The notes under the pieces: generated by a model
What the model was told of the DNA's origin: nothing
The model's input: the letters and a program-made list of their open reading frames with translations, nothing else
Database searches by the model: none
Assembly (NCBI GenBank): GCA_016927095.1
Contig: JAFGNI010000281.1
Span: forward strand, 1-6,312
DNA length: 6,312 nt
Source of the DNA: Anaerolineae bacterium
Lineage (GTDB): Bacteria; Chloroflexota; Anaerolineae; B4-G1; SLSP01
Direction of reading: 5' to 3'
Translations under genes and position numbers: made by a program
Shown here: positions 1 to 4,876 of the stretch, one piece after another
How the letters are laid out: each line of letters starts with the position of its first letter
Position numbering within the stretch: the stretch's first letter is position 1

Positions 1-1
1 G

Positions 2-79
2 CTGGTTGAGGCATACGAAAGCGGTCGCTTTATCCGGTTGATGAAATGGTTGCATCGGCATCTTCGGAGATCTGCGTGA
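2..79 (+). CDS. C-terminal fragment of an unidentified gene (truncated by window edge)
   Basis: This is the only plus-strand frame that stays open from the left edge, and it ends at TGA 77-79. The 25 visible residues include EAYESGRFIRLMKWLHR and finish in a basic, arginine-rich tail. The other two plus frames meet a stop within the first 40 bases. A short basic amphipathic tail like this is common at the end of membrane-associated glycosyltransferases, and the downstream genes are glycosyltransferases, so such an identity is possible. The fragment is too short to assign a family. The gap of roughly 110 bases to the next start and the promoter candidate there suggest it may be the end of a separate transcript. 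No terminator hairpin with a T-tract follows it. Confidence 0.5.
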   Translation: MVEAYESGRFIRLMKWLHRHLRRSA

Positions 80-153
80 GATTCATGTTCTTGAGATACC
101 TGAGAAGGCCAAGTCTGACGCGGCTAGGTAGACTTACGGAACCGCCATGGTCT

Positions 154-181
154 TTGACCCCGGCGCCTGCGCCGCTATACT
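154..181 (+). promoter_or_regulatory. Candidate sigma70-type promoter for the glycosyltransferase operon
   Basis: TTGACC at 154-159 matches 5 of 6 bases of the -35 consensus. TATACT at 176-181 matches 5 of 6 bases of the -10 consensus. The spacer is 16 bp (160-175), close to the optimal 17, and there is no extended -10 TG. Transcription would start near 187-189, so an mRNA translated from ATG 193 would have a leader of only about 4-6 bases. It would also exclude the GTG at 184. This is the best promoter-like pair in the gap between the upstream gene and the operon. It remains a pattern match, since such hexamers also occur by chance. Confidence 0.42.
161..174. repeat. Perfect inverted repeat within the promoter spacer
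   Basis: CGGCGC-CT-GCGCCG gives 6-bp perfect arms around a 2-base centre, lying wholly between the -35 and -10 candidates. Its position would suit a repressor or activator operator that twists or blocks the spacer. It has no following T-tract, so it does not look like an intrinsic terminator for the upstream gene. GC-rich palindromes of this size arise by chance in this kind of genome, so a regulatory role is only an inference. Confidence 0.35.
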
Positions 182-192
182 AGGTGCCCGCT

Positions 193-2337
193 ATGGCTTT
201 TGTTGCGATCCTACGCATCCCTATGATGGCTTGTTTGGCTTTCCTGCTCCCTGGCTATCTGGCGCAGGAGGTCGTTTTTTCTCGCAAGCCTAAGTACGCT
301 GCTGCCTCCCGGTGGGAGGTCTTGCTCGGCGCTGTGCTGGCAAGCACGCTATGGACTGGTGGCTTGGCGGTCTTGTTGCTCCAGTTCGGTTGGTTCTCCT
401 TCAGTCTACTGATGGCCTGCAATGTCGGGGTCGTGGCCGTGTCTGCGGGGCTGGCGATCGTGCTTCACGTGCCCCTCTGGGGCAGGGCGAAACGTCCGTC
501 GACAGCCGATTGGTTGTTGCTGCTGGCCCTTGTCGGTATAGCCGCAGTCTATCTGCGTCCCCATGAGTTCGTGACAGGTGGTGCGGACGCCGGCGTCTAT
601 GTGAATCTAGGCGAGACCATATCCACCACGGGCGGGTGGCTCCTCAAAGAAGAGCTGATTGCGCACCTGCCGGAAGCTCTATACCCCGCGTTCTTTCGCC
701 AGCAACCTCCAGCTGCCTCGACGCGGTTTCTGAAGTTTCCGGGCTTCTACCTGACAAATCCCTCCGCAGGAGAGATCACGCCGCAGTTCTATCCTCTGCA
801 TCCCACCTGGCTAGCTATATTCAACGCAGCAGGTGGGCTCCGATTCAGCCTTCTGGCTACGCCCGTGTGGGGAATACTGGCAGGGACCGCCGTAGCTGCG
901 GTGGCCCACCAGCTTTTCGGTGCTCGAAGTGGTCGGTTGAGCCTGTTTCTGCTCTCCTTCACCGCTACCCAAGTGTGGTTTGCTCGTTACCCTACGTCGG
1001 AGATGCTCACGCAGTTCCTGTTGTTCGGCGGCATGTGGGCTCTGATTCGGTATCTGCGGACGGGCTCGCCTTGGTATGCTGCTCTGGCGGGCTCGGCGCT
1101 GGGCGAAGTCATGTTGGTGCGAGTCGACCTCTATTTCTTGCTCGCGCTCCCCATAGCCCTGGGGGTCTGGCGTCTGCTTGCCGGGCGTCTCACGCGGCGC
1201 GATCTCATCCTTCCTGGCCTGATGGGTGTTCATCTCGTGCAGTCGCTTGTGTTCGCGTGGACGCGCTCGCGACCGTATGTGGTATCCGTCTTTGGCCCGT
1301 ATGTCACCCGAGCCTCCCGCGTTCCTCCAGTCGTGCTCGTTGCTTTCCTGGTTGTGGCGCTCTCTTCGGTAGCTCTTGTGATCTATCACCTGCGTTGGCG
1401 GCGCCGGAACCCGCTTAATCAGGCGGAGAAGCTGGCGCGAATCTGGGACTACTCTATGCGAGTGCTGGCGGTCATCGTGGTCCTGGCTGCCTTCTATGCC
1501 TACTTCGTTCGTCCAAGATTGGCCGATCCCGGTGTCAGTTGGTACTACTGGTATGGCGATCAAGAGATCGCCAACGTTGAGCCCTACAATATGGTGCGAT
1601 TAGGTTGGTACCTAACGCCTCTCGGGCTGGCGCTGGGAACGCTCGGCGCATACTTGGCCCTGAAGGGGGGCGTCACGGTCGATCGGGCGGTTCTGATGGG
1701 AATCGGGCTCTTCTTCACGGTGCTTTTCGTCCAGAGCAGCCGCAATAACCCGCATCATATCTACGTGATGCGCCGCTATGTGCCAGCTGTGATACCGTTC
1801 TTGATCATGATGATGGCCTATGCGATAGACCGGCTGTGGTCTGTTCCAGGCCGTGTTCGATTCCTGGGTCCGGCGACAGGTGTGGTGCTGAGTGTTTGGC
1901 TGGTGCTGAGTGCACGCTTGGAGTTCAGCCACATTGAGTACGAGGGGTTCCTAGCCCAGATCACGCCGCAGATCGAGGCGCTGGGTGAATCTGCCGTCAT
2001 CCTCTTCAACGACGACTTGCCGGTCAGTGCGGGCGCCATCTTGGGCACCCCGCTGGACTATTTGTATGGTCACACGGTTTTTGACCTTCAGGAGGAGTTC
2101 GTCGATCCAGAGGTGCTCGCCGCACAGGTGGCGGTGTGGCAGTCGCAAGGCCTGCGAGTGTTGCTGGCTGAGGGCTCTCACGCGGTGCCAGACCTATTGC
2201 CGACGGTTGATCGAGAGCCATTCCTTGACTTCTCTGCGACCTATCCGATTCTTGAGGTCTCTTACGAGCACAAGCCCCGTGAGATCTGGAACCAGACGAT
2301 GGAAGTCCGTTTCTTTGAGGTGACTGGGGTTCACTAG
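193..2337 (+). CDS. Polytopic GT-C-type membrane glycosyltransferase (GT39/PMT-like)
   Basis: This is a large integral membrane protein (714 residues from ATG 193) with about 13-15 hydrophobic segments, the first near residues 2-22. A long loop follows at about 122-200. It contains GGADAGVY, whose Asp132 is in the right place for the acidic catalytic residue of GT-C enzymes. Further motifs are YPLHPTW near 200-206, RYPTSEM near 265-271 and RRY near 527-529 at the start of a late helix. After the last helix (about 555-573) a tail of about 140 residues looks soluble and extracytoplasmic. Enzymes of this superfamily move a sugar from a polyprenyl-phosphate donor to an acceptor outside the membrane; donor and acceptor here are unknown. 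GTG 184 is an alternative start directly after an in-frame TAG (181-183), but the promoter position and AGGTG at 182-186 favour ATG 193. ATG 223 or 226 cannot be excluded. The stop overlaps the next start by one base. Confidence 0.8.
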   Translation: MAFVAILRIPMMACLAFLLPGYLAQEVVFSRKPKYAAASRWEVLLGAVLASTLWTGGLAVLLLQFGWFSFSLLMACNVGVVAVSAGLAIVLHVPLWGRAKRPSTADWLLLLALVGIAAVYLRPHEFVTGGADAGVYVNLGETISTTGGWLLKEELIAHLPEALYPAFFRQQPPAASTRFLKFPGFYLTNPSAGEITPQFYPLHPTWLAIFNAAGGLRFSLLATPVWGILAGTAVAAVAHQLFGARSGRLSLFLLSFTATQVWFARYPTSEMLTQFLLFGGMWALIRYLRTGSPWYAALAGSALGEVMLVRVDLYFLLALPIALGVWRLLAGRLTRRDLILPGLMGVHLVQSLVFAWTRSRPYVVSVFGPYVTRASRVPPVVLVAFLVVALSSVALVIYHLRWRRRNPLNQAEKLARIWDYSMRVLAVIVVLAAFYAYFVRPRLADPGVSWYYWYGDQEIANVEPYNMVRLGWYLTPLGLALGTLGAYLALKGGVTVDRAVLMGIGLFFTVLFVQSSRNNPHHIYVMRRYVPAVIPFLIMMMAYAIDRLWSVPGRVRFLGPATGVVLSVWLVLSARLEFSHIEYEGFLAQITPQIEALGESAVILFNDDLPVSAGAILGTPLDYLYGHTVFDLQEEFVDPEVLAAQVAVWQSQGLRVLLAEGSHAVPDLLPTVDREPFLDFSATYPILEVSYEHKPREIWNQTMEVRFFEVTGVH
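1554..1573. repeat. 8-bp perfect inverted repeat inside the membrane glycosyltransferase gene
   Basis: TGGCGATC-AAGA-GATCGCCA forms an 8-bp perfect stem with a 4-base loop, in the codons for the extracytoplasmic loop YGDQEIAN. It is the longest perfect hairpin with a short loop that I noticed in the window. No T-tract follows and it sits mid-gene, so a terminator role is unlikely. It may simply reflect the codons used. Confidence 0.5.
2317..2329 (+). promoter_or_regulatory. Possible ribosome binding sequences for the first GT4 gene
   Basis: GAGGTGA at 2317-2323 is a strong match to the anti-Shine-Dalgarno sequence but lies 13 bases before GTG 2337, farther than ideal. GGGG at 2326-2329 is 7 bases before it, a better distance with a weaker match. 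The start itself is secure because the protein begins with the typical GT4 opening MRILHIIQRYWP. The overlapping TAGTG suggests that ribosomes finishing the upstream gene reinitiate here. Confidence 0.35.
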
Positions 2338-3614
2338 TGCGCATCCTCCACATCATCCAGCGGTACTGGCCCATCCGCGGGGGCGCCGAGATTCACCTCG
2401 ACGCCTTCTCGACGCGCCTCGCCGCTGACGGGCACACGGTCACCGTGGCCACGTCCGATGCTAAGGATTTCGAGCTCTTTTGGCACCCTGGCGCCGGGCG
2501 TTTCGACGCGTCCGAGGCTTGGCACGATGGCGTACGCATCCTGCGCTTCCCTGTGGGCCACGTCCCAGTTGCGCAGCTAGCCTACCCGGCGATTCGCCGT
2601 CTCCTTTGGCTCTTGTCAGCTATCAAGCCTGTGCCGGTGCCGATTCTATCTCGCCTCGCGCGCTGGACGCCTTGGATGCCCGACCTGTGGCGCTGGCTTC
2701 GCGAAACCGATGAGTCGTTCGACCTTGTCGCCGCCATGACGATCACGTTTGAGCCGCTTCTAGAGGCCGGTCTGCGCTTCGCGCGCCGTCGTGGTGTCCC
2801 GTTTGTGCTCTATCCGTTGACGCACCTCGGCGCCGGTCCGGAGCCTGGCATTGACGCTCTGAGTCGTTTCTACACGATGCGGCATCAGGTGGATCTGGTC
2901 AGGCGTAGCGATGCTGTGGTCGCGCAGACACCGGCTGAGCGCGACTTCTATGTGGCGCGCGGGGTAGATCCCACCAAGATCCACATCGTAGGACCGGGCT
3001 TTGAGCCCGACGAGGTTATCGGTGGCGATGGCAGCCGGTTCCGGGCGCGCCATGGCCTCGAGGGCCCCATCGTCTTCATGCTGACCAAGATGTCCTATGA
3101 CAAAGGCGTGCCACACACCATTGAGGCGATGGCGCAGCTCTGGGCTACGGGTTCCCAAGCGCACTTGGTCCTGGCCGGCGATGTACTGGATACTTTCGGG
3201 GCATTCTACGATCGCCTGCCGGATCAGACACGAGCGCGTATCACGCTGCTTGGCACCGTCTCTGACGAGGAGAAGCGTGATCTGTTGGCTGCGGGCGACA
3301 TCCTCGTGATGCCCTCTCGCACGGACTCCTTCGGCATTGTCTACCTCGAGGCGTGGGCCTATGGCACACCGGTCATTGGTGCCCGCACCTGGGGCGTGAT
3401 GGATGTCATCGATGACGGCGTGGACGGCCTATTGGTGCCGTTTGCTGATCCTCCGGCGCTCGCAGAGGCTATCGGCTACCTGCTCGACAACGCTGATCAG
3501 GCGCAGCGGATGGGCGAGCGCGGCAAGGCCAAAGCCTTGACGCAGCACACGTGGGATCACAAGTACCCCGGCATTCGTGACCTCTATCTTCGCCTGGTGG
3601 CTGCGCAGACATGA
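2337..3614 (+). CDS. Glycosyltransferase family 4 (GT-B fold), first copy
   Basis: This 425-residue protein has no membrane segments and the two Rossmann-like domains of a retaining GT-B enzyme. The N-terminal domain opens with MRILHIIQRYWPIRGGAE, where Gly15-Gly16-Ala17-Glu18 is the glycine-rich acceptor/donor loop, followed by DGHTVTVAT. The C-terminal domain contains KMSYDKG with the conserved Lys256, the strand HLVLAGD (276-282), and RTDSFGIVYLEAWAYGTPVIG (328-348). In that last motif Asp330 replaces the first Glu of the E-x7-E signature, with Glu338 as the second; D-S-F-G is an accepted variant in the family. The expected reaction is transfer from a nucleotide-diphosphate sugar to a lipid-linked or other glycan acceptor in the cytoplasm. 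The specific sugar cannot be inferred. The GTG start overlaps the upstream stop by one base and the gene's own stop overlaps the next start by four, so it is the middle cistron of a coupled operon. Confidence 0.9.
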   Translation: MRILHIIQRYWPIRGGAEIHLDAFSTRLAADGHTVTVATSDAKDFELFWHPGAGRFDASEAWHDGVRILRFPVGHVPVAQLAYPAIRRLLWLLSAIKPVPVPILSRLARWTPWMPDLWRWLRETDESFDLVAAMTITFEPLLEAGLRFARRRGVPFVLYPLTHLGAGPEPGIDALSRFYTMRHQVDLVRRSDAVVAQTPAERDFYVARGVDPTKIHIVGPGFEPDEVIGGDGSRFRARHGLEGPIVFMLTKMSYDKGVPHTIEAMAQLWATGSQAHLVLAGDVLDTFGAFYDRLPDQTRARITLLGTVSDEEKRDLLAAGDILVMPSRTDSFGIVYLEAWAYGTPVIGARTWGVMDVIDDGVDGLLVPFADPPALAEAIGYLLDNADQAQRMGERGKAKALTQHTWDHKYPGIRDLYLRLVAAQT

Positions 3615-4852
3615 GGTTGCTCTACGTCGTTCATCAGTTCTTGCCCGACTTCGTCGGTGGCACGGAGTTGGACACGTGGGAGGTGGCGACGCGGATGCGC
3701 GACCGGGGCCACGACGTCACGATTTTGCATCGGGCGCCTGGTGACGGTGGTTTGGTGCAGACCTCACGGGAGGGCATCCCCGTCTACAGGATGGAGGTCG
3801 GGCCCATGATGCCGAGGTCGCTTTTTTCGGCGACGTTCGGGCACCGGGCGCTAACCCGTCATTTCCGTGGCGTGTTCGCTGAGACGAAGCCGGATCTTGT
3901 GCACTTCCAGCATCTGCGCGGACTGCCCGCCGGGTTGCCGGGGTGGGTTAAGGCGCAGGGCGCGCCTGCGGTGATCTCGTTGCGGGACTTCTGGTTCATC
4001 TGTCCCAATGCCCAGCTCATCGACTACGTCACCGGTGAGCTGTGCACCACGCCCGGTGAGCCGGTGCACTGTGCCCGTTGCGCCCTCGTGCGCGCCGGTC
4101 TCCGGTCGGCGCTCGTCGCGGCGCCGCTACTGGCGCCGGTGATGGCGGCGCGCAACCGGATCCTCCGGCGCGTGATAACTGAGGCCGATGTGCTGCTCGT
4201 CTACTCCGAGTTCGTGCGCGTTTGGTTCGCCTCGCAGGGTGCACCGGATGACCGGCTCCATTTTGTGCCGCGAGGCATTCCACGACCCGAGCCCCTGCCA
4301 GCGCGGCAGCGGGAGGCCCACGGGCCCGTCCGCTTCGTCTATGTCGGCGGTCTGGCATGGCAGAAGGGCGTCCACACGGTCATCGCGGCCTTCAACGACC
4401 TACCCGGTGATGCAGAGTTGGTCGTGGCAGGGGACGAGTCGAAATACCCGGCCTACGTCAGGGATCTTCGAGCCCTGGCAACGCATCCGGGGATCCGCTT
4501 TGTGGGACGACTGGACCGCCCGGCGGTCTGGCAGGCGCTGGCGGATGCCGACGCTGTGCTGGTTCCGTCGCTTTGGTACGAGACCTTCTCTATGCTGGTT
4601 CGAGAGGCGTTTGCGATGGGCCTGCCGGTTCTCGCGTCAGACCATGGCGTGCTGGCTGATGCCGTCACGGACGGGGTAGACGGACTGCTGGTGCCACCTG
4701 GTGACGTGCCAGCGTGGCGCGCGGCTCTGCTACGCTATGTCGAGTCCAGCGACCTCCGTGCGCGGCTAAAGGCCGGTGTACAGCCACCGCTGACGATGGC
4801 TGAGTACGTTGACAACCTGGAGGCCGAGTACACGCAGGCTTTGGCAGCGTAG
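3611..4852 (+). CDS. Glycosyltransferase family 4 (GT-B fold) with a four-cysteine cluster
   Basis: This is a 413-residue soluble GT-B enzyme. The N-terminal domain shows MRLLYVVHQFLPDFVGGTE (Gly16-Gly17-Thr18-Glu19), RGHDVTILHR, and DLVHFQHLRGLP near 95-106. SLRDFWFICPN (123-133) follows, and then a cysteine-bearing loop with Cys131, Cys145, Cys154 and Cys157. The C-terminal domain has YVGGLAWQKGVHTVIAAF with the conserved Lys252, ELVVAGDE near 269-276, and WYETFSMLVREAFAMGLPVLAS with an intact E-x7-E pair, Glu324 and Glu332. GVDGLLVPPGD closes the nucleotide-sugar site. It is expected to use a nucleotide-sugar donor, with sugar and acceptor unknown. ATG 3611 overlaps the previous stop (ATGA), and only a weak GGTGG lies upstream, so expression probably depends on translational coupling. 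It differs clearly in sequence from the preceding GT4 enzyme, so it is not a recent tandem duplicate. It ends 13 bases before the convergent uvrA gene. Confidence 0.9.
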   Translation: MRLLYVVHQFLPDFVGGTELDTWEVATRMRDRGHDVTILHRAPGDGGLVQTSREGIPVYRMEVGPMMPRSLFSATFGHRALTRHFRGVFAETKPDLVHFQHLRGLPAGLPGWVKAQGAPAVISLRDFWFICPNAQLIDYVTGELCTTPGEPVHCARCALVRAGLRSALVAAPLLAPVMAARNRILRRVITEADVLLVYSEFVRVWFASQGAPDDRLHFVPRGIPRPEPLPARQREAHGPVRFVYVGGLAWQKGVHTVIAAFNDLPGDAELVVAGDESKYPAYVRDLRALATHPGIRFVGRLDRPAVWQALADADAVLVPSLWYETFSMLVREAFAMGLPVLASDHGVLADAVTDGVDGLLVPPGDVPAWRAALLRYVESSDLRARLKAGVQPPLTMAEYVDNLEAEYTQALAA

Positions 4853-4862
4853 GCTGTCGATA

Positions 4863-4876
4863 TGGCTATCTAGCCA
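4863..4876. repeat. Inverted repeat at the convergent gene junction
   Basis: TGGCTA-TC-TAGCCA is a perfect 6-bp dyad spanning the stop codon of uvrA (CTA on the plus strand at 4866-4868) and lying just after the operon stop at 4852. By position it could act as a small two-way transcription barrier. The stem is short and no run of T follows on either strand, so it does not qualify as a classical intrinsic terminator. Confidence 0.3.

Noticed and set aside
161..181. Intrinsic terminator for the upstream partial gene
   Set aside because: The dyad is followed by CTATACTAG, not a T-run, and the segment fits better as a promoter region.
471..483. GCCCC-TCT-GGGGC hairpin
   Set aside because: It is a short stem inside a coding region with no T-tract, expected by chance at this base composition.
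636..1418. Plus-strand open frame of 260 codons in another frame of the membrane glycosyltransferase gene
   Set aside because: The translation is rich in Ser, Arg, Cys and Pro with no domain; the main frame has continuous membrane segments and GT-C motifs.
811..1563. Minus-strand open frame of 250 codons opposite the membrane glycosyltransferase
   Set aside because: The product is a low-complexity-looking, highly polar sequence rich in Gln, Arg and His, which is typical of the complement of membrane-protein codons. The plus-strand protein explains the region.
4032..4061. Repeated CCGGTGAGC 21 bases apart in the cysteine loop of the second GT4 gene
   Set aside because: Identity stops after nine bases unless a one-base gap is allowed, which would break the frame, so a tandem duplication is not supported.
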